Assembly: GCF_017356015.1 (NCBI RefSeq)
Contig: NZ_JAFIQV010000022.1
Span: 1-64,000 of the forward strand
Direction of reading: 5' to 3'
DNA: 64,000 nt
DNA from: Azospirillum sp. SYSU D00513
GTDB taxonomy: Bacteria; Pseudomonadota; Alphaproteobacteria; Azospirillales; Azospirillaceae
The position numbers and the translations under genes are program-made. Every line of letters starts with the position of its first letter. Positions within the stretch are counted from its first letter, which is position 1. A model generated the notes under the pieces. That model saw only the letters and a program-made list of their open reading frames with translations. It made no database searches and was not told the DNA's origin. Below, one piece after another: positions 37,931 through 51,676 of this stretch.

Positions 37931-39313
37931 ATGAGTGAACCAAGCCAGATAATTTTTATCGATACTAATTGCCTAATTCATCTTCGTGATTTGAAGGATC
38001 TACCGTGGCAAAGTCTATTTCCTAAATCAAAATGGATTGATATAGCAATCGCTCCTATAGTGATCGAAGATCTTGACAAATTCAAAGTCGATCGCGAAAG
38101 TCGACGACGTGATCGCTCTAGACAAGCACTAGCAATTATCGAAGAAGCATCAACAAAGGCGGACTTCCGGCTCTTTTTAAAAGAAGGATCAATTAAATTA
38201 AGCTTGCGTGTCTCAAGCGCAAGCCGTGTTGATTGGAGTAGCTTCCCATCACTTGATCCCACTCGCGCCGACGATCAATTGGTTGCGACCGCCCTATCAG
38301 AAAATGCCCTCAGCCCCTGCGTCCTTTTATCTCACGACACTGGCCCCTTGATTCGGGCACGAATGACTGGCCTCGCCGCACATCGCCCACCCGCTGACTG
38401 GCATCTGCCTGAGCAACCGGATAGTACAAAACAGGAGATTGCGCGCCTAAAGCGCGAGATTGAAACTCTCCGAGCAACGCGACCCTCCATCCATGCAGCT
38501 TTTGAGTTAAATGGGTCTGTTACTACGGAGATAGTATTCCCCATTATTCAACTTCCACAAATTCCATTGGAGATCCGAAAAATTCTTTCTACTGAATGGA
38601 TTAGCCGCCACCCCAAGATCTTCCTGTCATCGCCTGACCCACACCTTCGACTAGGAACGATGTATTTTGAAGATGGGTACTCAAAGTACGATATTGATAA
38701 ATATCAGAAGGACTATGATGACTTTGAGAGAGCAACCGAGTCATATTTCGAGAATATGCACAAGATTTTAAAGAAAACATCAATGATCATGGAGGTTCAG
38801 TACGCAATAGAAAACACTAGCTCGGTAACAGCTACAAACCTTACTATAAAGTATACCGGACCAGATGACACAATTCTCTTCGGAGACAAAGAAGAAGTAC
38901 CACACTGGACAGACTCTCTAGACATGCCATTACCACCCGAACAGCCGAAAACTCGCCAGCAATCGAGATATGAGTCGTTCGCGCAGTTCCATACACCCAT
39001 TATCAATCAGATGAAACCGCGCGATCCTACAAAATTTTATTGGCAAGATCGCCCCAAAGCTTCGACACGTAGTGGGTCGTTGATATGCGCCGAATTTCGC
39101 GCAATGCGTACGTGGCGCGATAGTTTTTTTCTTATCCCTGAAAAAAAGCCCTTTTCTGGTCCTGTTACACTAACACTTTCAGCCACAAATCTGCCTGCGC
39201 CATATGAAGCAAAAGCAAACATTAAGCTACAAGAAAAGTTGATGAATTGGACGGATGCAGAAGTACTGAGCAGAATCGACCCCTGGATCCATGAACATCT
39301 TAAAGCTATATAA
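37931..39313 (+). CDS. PIN-domain protein with unknown C-terminal part, in AT-rich island
   Basis: 460 residues. Residues about 6-165 form a PIN-like nuclease domain (DUF4935 type): IIFIDTNCLIHLRDL supplies the first acidic residue, IVIEDLDKFK the next, then DDQLVATAL and LLSHDTGPLIRARMTGL the later Asp residues. A coiled-coil stretch (KQEIARLKREIETLRA) follows at about 178-195, then some 260 residues with no family I recognise. PIN domains cut RNA. Codon use and base content are far more AT-rich than all neighbours, so it is probably recently acquired. The ribosome binding site is weak. No antitoxin partner is visible. Confidence 0.8.
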   Translation: MSEPSQIIFIDTNCLIHLRDLKDLPWQSLFPKSKWIDIAIAPIVIEDLDKFKVDRESRRRDRSRQALAIIEEASTKADFRLFLKEGSIKLSLRVSSASRVDWSSFPSLDPTRADDQLVATALSENALSPCVLLSHDTGPLIRARMTGLAAHRPPADWHLPEQPDSTKQEIARLKREIETLRATRPSIHAAFELNGSVTTEIVFPIIQLPQIPLEIRKILSTEWISRHPKIFLSSPDPHLRLGTMYFEDGYSKYDIDKYQKDYDDFERATESYFENMHKILKKTSMIMEVQYAIENTSSVTATNLTIKYTGPDDTILFGDKEEVPHWTDSLDMPLPPEQPKTRQQSRYESFAQFHTPIINQMKPRDPTKFYWQDRPKASTRSGSLICAEFRAMRTWRDSFFLIPEKKPFSGPVTLTLSATNLPAPYEAKANIKLQEKLMNWTDAEVLSRIDPWIHEHLKAI

Positions 39314-39963
39314 CAGGATGCGGAGGGATTATAAAAATTATGAAATATTAGGTTTTTTACAGGAGGCGACCTATCCTCATGGGTTTGCGATGATTTCAGC
39401 CGCGCGCTTGGCCGCCAGGGCACTCAGAGGCGTTTGCGTTAAGCACTTCATCATCTATGAGCAGGCAGTCGAGTCGCATCTAAGGATCCCGGACCGACAT
39501 CGCGTCAAGCACCCTATCAAAGCCAAGTACGAGTTTAGTCTCATGGAAATGCGCAGCCGCATAGATGTAGGCGTGACTGTCAGAAACGGCGATCAACCGC
39601 TGGCCTCGCGTTTTCTTATCCAGCAGCTTGATGCGTGATTTCGAGTAGTTTCTTGAATTTCTTCACACCGAAAGATCCAACCGCCAGTACTAAGAGGTTC
39701 TTCTTGACCTTACTGATTTCTATAAGAATTAATGGTGTTTCTAGAAGATTCAGTTATAGAGAAAAGGTTTTATGTGGCTTATAACGTATATACTTTCTTA
39801 ATCGCGCATACCCTCCATCGGTATCAGTGTTGTGGTACATTATGCACAAGGTCACGGCGTATGCCGCCTTTGTATATTCTCCATGCAGGCACGGCGCTAT
39901 CGTATCGAAGAATCAATTCTCTTTAACAGCTTCCTACCTTTTATATTGAACAACTATCGTCCC
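39314..39963. other. AT-rich intergenic stretch, remains of acquired DNA
   Basis: No intact gene. A 116-residue frame at 39291-39638 is not protein-like. On the minus strand, about 39480-39645 encodes KLLDKKTRGQRLIAVSDS and, further on, LVLGFDRVLDAMSV before a stop, and a different frame just upstream reads LLVLAVGSFGVKKFKKLLE. This looks like a frame-broken remnant of an unknown gene. The stretch ends exactly at the MFS gene stop codon. Confidence 0.4.
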
Positions 39964-41160
39964 TTATTTCACCCGAAGCCCCCTCTCCAGCGGACGAATC
40001 CCCAAGGCAAGCACCAGCCCAATCGCCGTGGCGCAGGCGATGTAAAAGGGCGCCGCCGACCAGCCGTGGGTGGCGACGACGGAGGCCAGCAGCGGGGGGC
40101 CGATGAACTGGCCGATGTTGGAGCCTTGCATGACGAAGCCGCTGATCGTGCCGACGAGGTTGGGGCGCGGGGCGAAGGCCGGCAGGGCTCCCATGATGGT
40201 CGCCGGCAGCAGGCCGCCGATGACGGCGTACAGCAGGGCGGCGCCATAGCGCAGGCCGAAGGGCAGGCCGCCGGTGAACACCACCAGTGCCGTCAGGCTC
40301 AGCATGACGCAGGGGCCGGCGATCAGCACCCAGCGCGGCACGCCCATCCGCGCCAGCACGCCGCTCATCACGTTGCCCAGGGCGTTCGCCAGCACGGCCA
40401 CGGCGCACAGGACGGAGGCGGTGGCGGCGTCCATGCCCAGCTGTTCGACCAGCATGGTCGGCAGGAAGCCGAAGACCGACATGAAGCTCATGCTGTAGGC
40501 GACGAAGACGCCGGCCAGCATCCAGGAGGCGGGCTGGGCCGCGGTCAGACGCACCGCCGTCAGCAGGGAGGGCGCCGCCACCCCGCCCTCGCGCGGCGCC
40601 ACGCGCGGGCTCGCCAGTAGGGCCGCCGCCGAGGCGAGGCAGGCCAGCGCCGCCACCGCCCAGGTTCCGCGCCAGCCGAATTCGGCCAGCAGCGGCGGCG
40701 AGGCCAGCATCATGGCGGCGACGCCGGCCGGCAGCCAGACGCCCCAGAGGGCGAGCGACAGGCGCATGTCCCGCGGCCGGGTGACGGAGGCGATGTGGCC
40801 GGGGGCGGCGACGATGGTCAGGATCAGGCCCATGCTCTCCAGGAGCCGGCTCGCCAGCAGCGGCCCGGCCGAACCGGACAGGGCGCCGGCCAGGCTGCCC
40901 GCCGCCAGGGTGGCGAGGCCCAGCAGCATGGCGGTGCGGTGGGTGAGCTGGTCGGCGAGCCGGCCGAACAGCAGGCCCGACACGGCGCCCAGGCCGCTGA
41001 CAAGCGCCATCAGCCAGCCTGCGGCCACGAGGTCCATGCCCAGCTCGGCGCGCAGCATGGGCAGGGCCGGCGGCACCTTGCCGATGTGCAGGGCCGCCGC
41101 GATCCCCGCCAGCACGGCGACGGTGACCTGGCCCCAGCGGGTTTCTGGAGCGCGTTGCAT
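39964..41160 (-). CDS. MFS transporter (CynX/NimT-like)
   Basis: 398 residues with twelve predicted helices and Ala/Leu-rich composition. The loop between helices 2 and 3 has the MFS signature FGRLADQLTHRT. It resembles the CynX/NimT anion transporter group; the substrate is unknown. Start at 41160 behind AGGGAGAATC; a longer frame upstream runs through a repeat and is rejected. It lies alone between the AT-rich island and cbbR. Confidence 0.8.
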   Translation of the reverse strand: MQRAPETRWGQVTVAVLAGIAAALHIGKVPPALPMLRAELGMDLVAAGWLMALVSGLGAVSGLLFGRLADQLTHRTAMLLGLATLAAGSLAGALSGSAGPLLASRLLESMGLILTIVAAPGHIASVTRPRDMRLSLALWGVWLPAGVAAMMLASPPLLAEFGWRGTWAVAALACLASAAALLASPRVAPREGGVAAPSLLTAVRLTAAQPASWMLAGVFVAYSMSFMSVFGFLPTMLVEQLGMDAATASVLCAVAVLANALGNVMSGVLARMGVPRWVLIAGPCVMLSLTALVVFTGGLPFGLRYGAALLYAVIGGLLPATIMGALPAFAPRPNLVGTISGFVMQGSNIGQFIGPPLLASVVATHGWSAAPFYIACATAIGLVLALGIRPLERGLRVK

Positions 41161-41184
41161 GATTCTCCCTGGGGGTGGCGGTTT

Positions 41185-43958
<2,774 letters not shown>

Positions 43959-44076
43959 CGCGGCCCCTGCAGGCCCGTCCACCGGAAGCTGCCCTCCGGC
44001 GCCCCTCCTCCTCCCGGGGCCGCCGGAGGACCAGCCGAACCAAATCCGCCGAACGCAAAGTGAAGGATCGCCGACC

Positions 44077-44496
44077 ATGCGCATCACGCAAGGACAGTTC
44101 TCGTTCCTCCCCGACCTGACGGACGAGGAGATCACCATGCAGGTCCAGTACGCGCTGGACCAAGGCTGGATCGTGGCCATCGAGCACACCACCGACCCGC
44201 ACCCCCGCAACGCCTATTGGGACATGTGGGGCCAGCCGATGTTCGACCTGGCCGACGCCGCCGGCGTGATGATGGAGCTGGGGGATTGCCGCCAGGCCAA
44301 CCCGAACAGCTACATCAAGATCCTCGCCTTCGACTCCAACAAGGGGTTCGAGAGCATCCGGATGAGCTTCCTCGTCAACCGCCCCGCCGAGGAGCCCGGC
44401 TTCGAGCTGGTGCGCGCCGAGGCCGCGGGGCGCCAGCTCAACTACACCATCCGCAGCTACGCGACCGCCCAGCCAGCGGAAACCCGTTACCGGTGA
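44077..44496 (+). CDS. cbbS: RuBisCO small subunit
   Basis: 139 residues, the longer red-type form. It starts [19 protein letters not shown] and contains [31 protein letters not shown]. The C-terminal extension [12 protein letters not shown] forms the beta-hairpin typical of form IC/ID. Together with CbbL it forms the L8S8 enzyme. It lies 118 bases behind cbbL and four bases ahead of rpe. Confidence 0.98.
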   Translation: MRITQGQFSFLPDLTDEEITMQVQYALDQGWIVAIEHTTDPHPRNAYWDMWGQPMFDLADAAGVMMELGDCRQANPNSYIKILAFDSNKGFESIRMSFLVNRPAEEPGFELVRAEAAGRQLNYTIRSYATAQPAETRYR

Positions 44497-44500
44497 GGGC

Positions 44501-45247
44501 ATGAGCATGGTTACGACCGCAACCGGCCCCACCCGCCGCCCGGCCCACCTCATTGCGCCGAGCATCCTGTCCGCCGACTTCGCGCGGCTGGGGGATGAGA
44601 TCGAGAACGTGATCGGCGCCGGCGCCGACGTGGTCCATTTCGACGTGATGGACGGCCATTACGTGCCGAACCTCACGATCGGTCCCCTGGTCTGCGAGGC
44701 GATCCGCCCCCGGACCACGGCCCCGATCGACGTGCACCTGATGGTCAAGCCGGTCGACGCGCTCGTAACCATGTTCGCCAAGGCTGGCGCGGACATCATC
44801 TCCTTCCACCCCGAGGCGTCGGAGCATGTGGACCGCACCCTGTCGCTGATCCGCGACCTGGGCTGCAAGGCGGGGATCGTCCTCAACCCCGCCACGGGGC
44901 TCCACCATCTCGACTATGTCATGGACCGGCTGGACCTCATCCTCGTGATGTCGGTCAATCCGGGCTTCGGCGGGCAGGCCTTCATCCCGGAATCCCTGCG
45001 CAAGATCGCGCAGGTCCGCCGCCGCATCGACGGGCACCGGGCGGCGGGCGGGGGCGAGATCCTGCTGGAGGTGGACGGCGGCGTGAAGGTGAACAACGTC
45101 CGCGCCGTCGCCGAGGCCGGGGCCGACATGTTCGTGGCCGGCTCCGCCATCTTCGGGGCCAGGGACCCCGACGGCGGCTTCCGGGGCGTGATCGGCGAGT
45201 TCCGGCGCGAGCTGGAGGCCGCCGCGGCCGTGGGAGCGGCGGCCTGA
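44501..45247 (+). CDS. rpe: Ribulose-phosphate 3-epimerase
   Basis: 248 residues. It interconverts xylulose 5-phosphate and ribulose 5-phosphate in the regeneration phase of the Calvin cycle. The TIM-barrel motifs are [65 protein letters not shown] and [11 protein letters not shown]. It sits in the cbb operon immediately behind cbbS, so this is the CbbE copy; a housekeeping copy may exist elsewhere. Confidence 0.97.
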   Translation: MSMVTTATGPTRRPAHLIAPSILSADFARLGDEIENVIGAGADVVHFDVMDGHYVPNLTIGPLVCEAIRPRTTAPIDVHLMVKPVDALVTMFAKAGADIISFHPEASEHVDRTLSLIRDLGCKAGIVLNPATGLHHLDYVMDRLDLILVMSVNPGFGGQAFIPESLRKIAQVRRRIDGHRAAGGGEILLEVDGGVKVNNVRAVAEAGADMFVAGSAIFGARDPDGGFRGVIGEFRRELEAAAAVGAAA

Positions 45248-45341
45248 CGGCCGCCCTTCCCCACCCCTCCCCCAACGCGGGGTGGCGGGTCCGTCCTCCC
45301 CTCCGGACCCGCCACCCTTCCCTAAAAGCTTGGTGACCGAC

Positions 45342-46283
45342 ATGACCGCACTCGCCCCCGCAGACACGAAGACCACCACCGAACTCACCACCACCGCCAC
45401 GACCATCAGGGACGTGCCGGGGACGGTGGACCTCGACGCGCTCTACACCGGCGCCGGGATCGAGGCCATCCTGTCCGGCATGGACCGGGAGCTGATCGGG
45501 CTGGTGCCCGTGAAGACCCGCATCCGCGACATCGCCGCCCTGCTGGTGGTGGAGCGGGCGCGCCGCACGCTCGGCCTCCAGGCCGACCCGCCGTCGCTGC
45601 ACATGAGCTTCACCGGCAACCCCGGCACCGGCAAGACCACCGTGGCGCGCCGCATCGCCGGCATCCTGCACGGGCTCGGCTACATCCGGCGCAACCACGT
45701 CGTCAGCGTCACGCGCGACGACCTGGTCGGCCAGTACATCGGCCACACCGCGCCCAAGACCAAGGACGTGCTGAAGAAGGCGATGGGCGGCGTGCTGTTC
45801 ATCGACGAGGCCTATTACCTGTACCGGCCCGAGAACGAGCGCGACTACGGCCAGGAGGCGCTGGAGATCCTGATGCAGGTGATGGAGGAGAACCGCGACG
45901 ACCTCGTGGTCATCCTCGCCGGCTACCGCGACCGCATGGACACGCTCTACAAGAGCAACCCCGGCCTCAGCTCCCGCATCGCCCACCACATCGAATTCCC
46001 GGACTATTCCCCGGACGAGCTGCTCCACATCGCTGAGAAGATGGTGGAGACCATGCAGTACCGGCTGGACGAGGACGCCCGGTCGGCGATGCGCGAGTAC
46101 ATCGAGCACCGCATGCGGCAGCCCCGTTTCTCCAACGCCCGCTCCATCCGGAACGCGCTGGACCGCGTGCGCCTGCGACAAGCTAGCCGTTTGTTCGCCG
46201 CGCGCGGAGACGCGGTCGATGCTATAACACTACAGACGCTCCGCGCTGAGGACATTCGGGCGAGCCGGGTCTTTACTCAGTGA
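45342..46283 (+). CDS. cbbX: RuBisCO activase CbbX
   Basis: 313 residues of the AAA+ family. It frees inhibited red-type RuBisCO by pulling on the large-subunit C-terminus, and is activated by RuBP. Walker A is [11 protein letters not shown] (about residue 90), Walker [13 protein letters not shown], and [13 protein letters not shown] form the sensor and arginine-finger region. ATG at 45342; an in-frame GTG lies three codons upstream. The gene confirms the form IC assignment of cbbLS. Confidence 0.97.
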   Translation: MTALAPADTKTTTELTTTATTIRDVPGTVDLDALYTGAGIEAILSGMDRELIGLVPVKTRIRDIAALLVVERARRTLGLQADPPSLHMSFTGNPGTGKTTVARRIAGILHGLGYIRRNHVVSVTRDDLVGQYIGHTAPKTKDVLKKAMGGVLFIDEAYYLYRPENERDYGQEALEILMQVMEENRDDLVVILAGYRDRMDTLYKSNPGLSSRIAHHIEFPDYSPDELLHIAEKMVETMQYRLDEDARSAMREYIEHRMRQPRFSNARSIRNALDRVRLRQASRLFAARGDAVDAITLQTLRAEDIRASRVFTQ

Positions 46284-46323
46284 CGGCAATAAACAAAGGC
46301 AGACGCTGCCGTGGGAGGACAAC

Positions 46324-47418
46324 ATGCCGCATCGCCGTACCACCCTCAGCAAGTTCATCATAGAGGATCAGCGCCGGCGCGGTGGGCCGGACACGGACTT
46401 GACGGCCCTTCTGAACGACGTGCAGACCGCGTGCAAATTCATCTCCTCGGCGGTGGCCCGCGGCAACCTCCGCCCGCCGCCGGAGTTCGACACGGGCGTG
46501 AACGTGCAGGGCGAGGAGCAGAAGCCGCTGGACGTGCTCGCCAACGACATCGTGCTGCGCTGCTGCGAATGGGGCGGTGAACTCTGCGGCATGGCCTCGG
46601 AAGAGATGGAGGAGCCCTACTCCATCCCCGACAAGTATCCGCGCGGCCCCTATCTGCTGGTCTTCGACCCACTGGACGGCTCCTCCAACATCGACGTGAA
46701 CCTGACGGTCGGCACGATCTTCTCCGTGCTGCGCGCGCCGGACGGGGTGACCGACCCGACGGCGGAGGATTTCCTCCAGCCCGGCACCCGCCAGGTCGCC
46801 GCCGGCTTCGCGCTTTACGGGCCGAGCACGATGATCGTGCTGACCTTGGGCGACGGGGTGCACGGCTTCACGATGGACCCGGAGATCGGCGCCTTCACCC
46901 TCACCCACCCGGACATGAAGGTGCCGGAGACCACCTGCGAGTTCGCGATCAACGCGTCGAACGAGCGCTTCTGGGAGCTGCCGGTCCGGCGCTACGTGGA
47001 GGAGTGCATCCAGGGCAAGACGGGGCCACGCGGTGCCGACTTCAACATGCGCTGGGTCGCCTCGCTGGTGGCGGAGGTCTACCGCATCCTGATCCGCGGC
47101 GGCGTCTTCATGTACCCGACCGACAGCAAGAACCCCAAGCAGCCCGGCCGCCTGCGCCTGCTGTACGAGGCGAACCCGATGGCGATGATCATCGAACAAG
47201 CTGGGGGTGCCGCCTCCACGGGGCGCAAGCGCATCCTGGAGGTCGTGCCCGACCGGCTGCACCAGCGGGTGCCGCTGATCCTGGGCTCCAAGGCCGAGGT
47301 CGAGCTTCTGGTGAAGTACCACCAGACCCACGATTCGGGCGAGGAGATCACGTTCCAGTCGCCGCTCTTCAACACGCGCTCGCTGTTCCGGACGACCGGA
47401 CCTGCCCTGGAGACCTGA
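46324..47418 (+). CDS. cbbF: Fructose-1,6-bisphosphatase class I
   Basis: 364 residues. It hydrolyses fructose 1,6-bisphosphate, and in bacteria often sedoheptulose 1,7-bisphosphate too. The metal site is in [24 protein letters not shown]; further landmarks are [76 protein letters not shown] precedes the ATG. It stands three bases ahead of prkB. Confidence 0.97.
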   Translation: MPHRRTTLSKFIIEDQRRRGGPDTDLTALLNDVQTACKFISSAVARGNLRPPPEFDTGVNVQGEEQKPLDVLANDIVLRCCEWGGELCGMASEEMEEPYSIPDKYPRGPYLLVFDPLDGSSNIDVNLTVGTIFSVLRAPDGVTDPTAEDFLQPGTRQVAAGFALYGPSTMIVLTLGDGVHGFTMDPEIGAFTLTHPDMKVPETTCEFAINASNERFWELPVRRYVEECIQGKTGPRGADFNMRWVASLVAEVYRILIRGGVFMYPTDSKNPKQPGRLRLLYEANPMAMIIEQAGGAASTGRKRILEVVPDRLHQRVPLILGSKAEVELLVKYHQTHDSGEEITFQSPLFNTRSLFRTTGPALET

Positions 47419-47421
47419 TCC

Positions 47422-48297
47422 ATGTCGGTGAAGCATCCCATCATCGCCGTGACCGGCTCCTCGGGCGCCGGCACCACGACCGTCACCAACACCTTCCAGA
47501 AGATCTTCCGCCGCGAGGGCATCAAGGCCGCGATCATCGAGGGCGACGCCTTCCACCGCTTCGACCGGCTGGAGATGCGCCAGCGGCTGGCCGAGGCCGA
47601 GGCGTCGGGCGTGCGCAACTTCAGCCATTTCGGACCGGACGCCAACCTGTTCGAGGAGCTGGAGCGGGCCTTCATGAGCTACGGCGAGAGCGGCACGGCG
47701 CGGGTGCGCAAGTACCTGCACGACAGTGTCGAGGCCGCCCCCTACAAGCAGGATCCCGGCACCTTCACGCCCTGGGAGGACATCGAGCCGGACACCGACA
47801 TGCTCTTCTACGAGGGGCTGCACGGAGCGGTGAAGACCGAGAGCGTGAACATCGCGCGGCACGCCGACCTGAAGATCGGCGTCGTTCCGATCATCAATCT
47901 GGAATGGATCCAGAAGCTGCACCGCGACAAGAACGCCCGCGGCCATTCGCAGGAAGCCATCGTCGACAACATCTTGCGGCGCATGCCCGATTACGTGACC
48001 TACATCTGCCCGCAATTCTCGCTGACCGACGTGAATTTCCAGCGCGTGCCCACGGTGGACACGTCGAACCCCTTCATCGCCCGCGACATCCCGTCGCCCG
48101 ACGAAAGCATGCTGGTCATCCGCTTCGCCAACCCCCGGGGGATCGACTTCCCCTACCTGCTGTCGATGCTGCACGACAGCTTCATGAGCCGCCCCAACAC
48201 CATCGTCTGCCCCGGCGGCAAGATGGGCCTCGCCATGCAGCTGATCTTCACGCCGATGATCCTGCAGCTCTGGGACCGGAAGAAGAAGGCGCTGTAG
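47422..48297 (+). CDS. cbbP: Phosphoribulokinase
   Basis: 291 residues, the length of the octameric class I bacterial enzyme. It phosphorylates ribulose 5-phosphate to the RuBisCO substrate. The P-loop is VTGSSGAGTTTVTN (residues 10-23); EGDAFHRFDR and LFYEGLHGAV carry the catalytic base and metal ligand. It shows no regulatory cysteine pair of the plant type; class I enzymes are instead controlled by NADH and AMP. Confidence 0.97.
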   Translation: MSVKHPIIAVTGSSGAGTTTVTNTFQKIFRREGIKAAIIEGDAFHRFDRLEMRQRLAEAEASGVRNFSHFGPDANLFEELERAFMSYGESGTARVRKYLHDSVEAAPYKQDPGTFTPWEDIEPDTDMLFYEGLHGAVKTESVNIARHADLKIGVVPIINLEWIQKLHRDKNARGHSQEAIVDNILRRMPDYVTYICPQFSLTDVNFQRVPTVDTSNPFIARDIPSPDESMLVIRFANPRGIDFPYLLSMLHDSFMSRPNTIVCPGGKMGLAMQLIFTPMILQLWDRKKKAL

Positions 48298-48542
48298 GGG
48301 GGCGGCTCCCTAGTCCCCTCTCCCCTCTGGGGAGAGGGTCAGGGTGAGGGGGTCCCGCGTTTGCCGGACTTTTCCGTCCCCCCTCACCCCCCTCACCCGG
48401 CCCTGGCGGGCCACCCTCTCCCCAGGGGGAGAGGGAAAGAACGTCCGACATTGCATGCCGCTTTCCCGCGACGCGGGGATGACGGGGACGTGCGGCCTGA
48501 ATTCGGCCACGCAAAAAACAAAAGCGTCTGGAGGAGTCCACC
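48298..48542. repeat. Intergenic repeat cluster between cbbP and cbbT
   Basis: CCCCTCTCCCCTCTGGGGAG and GGTGAGGGGG at 48313-48345, then inverted CCCCTCACCC and CCACCCTCTCCCCAGGGGGA up to 48434. A half copy of the palindromic repeat (CCCGCGACGCGGGGATGACG) follows at 48465. A run of GGAGGAG for cbbT lies near 48531. It may lower or split transcription inside the operon. Confidence 0.65.
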
Positions 48543-50567
48543 ATGACCGTCATGCTGCAAAGGCAGACCACGCGCGACCACCGGTCGCTTGCCAACGCCC
48601 TGCGCTTCCTCGCCATCGACGCGGTGGAGCAGGCGAAGTCCGGCCATCCCGGCATGCCCATGGGCATGGCGGACATCGCCGAGGTCCTGTGGAACGGCCA
48701 TCTGAAGCACAACCCGGCCGACCCGGCCTGGCCGGACCGCGACCGCTTCGTGCTGTCGAACGGCCACGGCTCGATGCTGCTCTACGGGCTGCTGCACCTG
48801 ACCGGCTACGACCTGCCAGCGGACGAGCTGAAGCGCTTCCGCCAGTTCGGCTCGCGCACCCCCGGCCATCCGGAGGTCGGCATCACGCCGGGCGTGGAGA
48901 CGACGACCGGGCCGCTCGGCCAGGGCATCGCCAACGCGGTCGGCATGGCGCTGGCCGAACGGCTGCTGGCGGAGGAGTTCAACCGGCCGGGCCACCGGAT
49001 CGTCGATCACAGGACCTACGTGTTCCTGGGCGACGGCTGCCTGATGGAGGGCATCTCGCACGAGGCCTGCTCTCTGGCCGGCACGCTGGGGCTGGAAAAG
49101 CTGGTGGTCTTCTACGACGACAACGGCATCTCCATCGACGGCCATGTCGAGGGCTGGTTCACCGACGACACGCCGGGCCGTTTCGAATCCTACGGCTGGC
49201 GGGTGATCCGCAACGTGGACGGCCATGACGCCGCCGCGCTGGACGCCGCCGTCCGCGAGGCGCTGGAGCCCTGCGGCAAGCCGACCCTGATCTGCTGCCG
49301 CACGGTGATCGGCTGGGGCGCCCCGAAGATGGCGGGCACCCACGACGTGCATGGCGCCCCGCTCGGCGCCGACGAGACGGCGGCCTGCCGCACGGCGCTG
49401 TGCCACCCGCACGCCCCCTTCGAGACGCCGGACGCGCTGGCCTCGGTCTGGGACGCCCGCGAGCGCGGCGCCCAGCAGCAGCGGGAGTGGGAGGACCGCT
49501 TCGCGGCCTACGCCGCCGAATACCCGGTCGAGGCGGCGGAGTTCCGCCGGCGCATGGCCGGCGACCTGCCGGCCGACTTCGCCACTCGGGCCGACGCCTG
49601 GATCGCGTCGGTCGCCAGGGCGCCGGAGACGGTTGCCACGCGCAAGGCGTCGCAGAAGGCCATCACCGGGCTGGCACCGCTGCTGCCGGAGTTCCTGGGC
49701 GGCTCGGCCGACCTCACCGGATCGAACCTGACGAACTGGCCGGGCTGCCGCTCGGTCACCCGGGAGAGCGGCGGCAACTACATCCATTACGGCGTGCGCG
49801 AGTTCGGCATGACCGCCGTGATGAACGGGGTGGCGCTGCACGGCGGCTACATCCCCTTCGGCGGCACCTTCCTGACCTTCTCCGACTACGCCCGCAACGG
49901 GCTGCGGCTCGCGGCGTTGATGCGCCAGCGCTCCATCTTCGTCTTCACCCACGACAGCATCGGGCTGGGCGAGGACGGGCCGACGCACCAGCCGGTCGAG
50001 CACGCCGCCTCGCTCCGCCTGATCCCGGACCTGGACGTCTGGCGCCCCTGCGACCTGCTGGAGACGGCGGCGGCCTGGCGCGCGGCGGTGGAGCGGCGCA
50101 ACGGCCCGAGCTGCCTGCTGCTGTCGCGCCAGAACCTGCCGGCCCAGCCCGGCGGGGAGGAGCGCGCCGGCCTGGTCGCCCGGGGCGGCTACGTCCTGGC
50201 GGAGGCCGAGGGCGGAACGCCCGGCCTGATCCTGATCGCCACGGGGTCGGAGGTGGCCCTGGCGATGGAGGCGCGCGATCTGCTGGGCCAGCGCGGCGTG
50301 GCTGTTCGGGTGGTCTCCATGCCCTCCACCACCGTCTTCGACCGGCAGCCGGCCGATTACCGTGCGTCCGTCCTGCCGGCCGGGGTGCGCCGGGTCGCGG
50401 TCGAGGCCGGATCGACCTCGGGCTGGTGGAAGTATGTCGGGCTGGAGGGGGCGGTCATCGGCATCGACCGCTTCGGCGAATCCGCCCCCGCCCCCGCCCT
50501 CTTCAAGCATTTCGGCTTCACCGCCGACCGGGTCGCGGCCACCGCGGAAGCCGTGCTGAAGGGCTAA
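48543..50567 (+). CDS. cbbT: Transketolase
   Basis: 674 residues. It moves two-carbon units between sugar phosphates with ThDP. Landmarks are [79 protein letters not shown] (ThDP motif), [17 protein letters not shown] and [19 protein letters not shown]. It is the cbb copy by position. A stretch of repeats separates it from cbbP. Confidence 0.97.
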   Translation: MTVMLQRQTTRDHRSLANALRFLAIDAVEQAKSGHPGMPMGMADIAEVLWNGHLKHNPADPAWPDRDRFVLSNGHGSMLLYGLLHLTGYDLPADELKRFRQFGSRTPGHPEVGITPGVETTTGPLGQGIANAVGMALAERLLAEEFNRPGHRIVDHRTYVFLGDGCLMEGISHEACSLAGTLGLEKLVVFYDDNGISIDGHVEGWFTDDTPGRFESYGWRVIRNVDGHDAAALDAAVREALEPCGKPTLICCRTVIGWGAPKMAGTHDVHGAPLGADETAACRTALCHPHAPFETPDALASVWDARERGAQQQREWEDRFAAYAAEYPVEAAEFRRRMAGDLPADFATRADAWIASVARAPETVATRKASQKAITGLAPLLPEFLGGSADLTGSNLTNWPGCRSVTRESGGNYIHYGVREFGMTAVMNGVALHGGYIPFGGTFLTFSDYARNGLRLAALMRQRSIFVFTHDSIGLGEDGPTHQPVEHAASLRLIPDLDVWRPCDLLETAAAWRAAVERRNGPSCLLLSRQNLPAQPGGEERAGLVARGGYVLAEAEGGTPGLILIATGSEVALAMEARDLLGQRGVAVRVVSMPSTTVFDRQPADYRASVLPAGVRRVAVEAGSTSGWWKYVGLEGAVIGIDRFGESAPAPALFKHFGFTADRVAATAEAVLKG

Positions 50568-50611
50568 GCCCGCTCCACAAACGCACAACGACAAACCCCT
50601 GGGAGAGATCG

Positions 50612-51676
50612 ATGGCCCTCGTTTCGATGCGTCAGCTTCTGGATCACGCGGCCGAGAACGGCTACGGGATCCCGGCCTTCAACGTGAACAACATGGAGCA
50701 GGTCCAGGCGATCATGCAGGCGGCCGACGCCTGCGACAGCCCGGTGATCCTGCAGGGCTCGGCCGGTGCCCGCAAATACGCCGGCGAGCCGTTCCTGCGC
50801 CACCTGATCGAGGCGGCGCTGGAGAGCTGGCCGCACATCCCCGTGGTCATGCACCAGGACCATGGCGCCAGCCCGGCCGTCTGCCAGCGCTCCATCCGCT
50901 CGGGTTTTTCCAGCGTGATGATGGACGGCTCGCTGATGGAGGACATGAAGACCCCCTCTTCCTACGAGTACAACGTGGACGTCACCCGCCGGGTGGTGGA
51001 GATGGCGCACGCGGTCGGCGTCTCGGTCGAGGGCGAGCTGGGCTGCCTAGGCTCGCTGGAGACCGGCATGGCCGGGGAAGAGGACGGGTCGGGTGCGGAG
51101 GGCGTGCTGACGCACGACCGGCTGCTGACCAGCCCGGCGGAGGCGGCGCAGTTCGTGCGCGACACCAACGTGGACGCGCTGGCCATCGCCATCGGCACCA
51201 GCCACGGCGCCTACAAGTTCACCCGCCGGCCGACGGGCGACATCCTCGCCATCGACCGCATCAAGGAGATCCACGCCCGCATCCCCAACACGCATCTGGT
51301 GATGCACGGCTCCTCGTCGGTGCCGCAGGAGTGGCTGGACATCATCCGCGAGCATGGCGGCTCCATCAAGGAGACCTACGGCGTGCCGGTGGAGGAGATC
51401 GTCGAGGGCATCCGCCACGGCGTGCGCAAGGTGAACATCGACACCGACATCCGGCTGGTGATGACCGGCGCCATGCGCCGGCTGATGGGGCGCAAGCCCG
51501 ACGAGTTCGACCCCCGCAAGTTCCTGGCCGCCGCCGTGGAGGCCGCGCGCGGGCTCTGCGCCGAACGGTTCGAAGCCTTCGGCAGCGCCGGCCAGGCCTC
51601 CCGCATCAAGCCGATCCCGCTGGACACCATGGCGCTGTCCTACGCCAAGGGATCGCTGAACCAGACGGTCCACTGA
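50612..51676 (+). CDS. cbbA: Fructose-bisphosphate aldolase class II, CbbA type
   Basis: 354 residues. It condenses glyceraldehyde phosphate or erythrose phosphate with dihydroxyacetone phosphate. Zinc ligands are in [18 protein letters not shown] and HGSSSVPQ; the tail has [22 protein letters not shown] precedes ATG 50612. It ends the Calvin operon before a terminator. Phosphoglycerate kinase and glyceraldehyde-3-phosphate dehydrogenase, often next in such operons, are absent here. Confidence 0.97.
   Translation: MALVSMRQLLDHAAENGYGIPAFNVNNMEQVQAIMQAADACDSPVILQGSAGARKYAGEPFLRHLIEAALESWPHIPVVMHQDHGASPAVCQRSIRSGFSSVMMDGSLMEDMKTPSSYEYNVDVTRRVVEMAHAVGVSVEGELGCLGSLETGMAGEEDGSGAEGVLTHDRLLTSPAEAAQFVRDTNVDALAIAIGTSHGAYKFTRRPTGDILAIDRIKEIHARIPNTHLVMHGSSSVPQEWLDIIREHGGSIKETYGVPVEEIVEGIRHGVRKVNIDTDIRLVMTGAMRRLMGRKPDEFDPRKFLAAAVEAARGLCAERFEAFGSAGQASRIKPIPLDTMALSYAKGSLNQTVH

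Noticed and set aside
39291-39638. 116-residue plus-strand frame behind the PIN gene
   Set aside because: Overlaps the PIN stop, lacks a start signal, and the minus strand shows a more protein-like broken frame.
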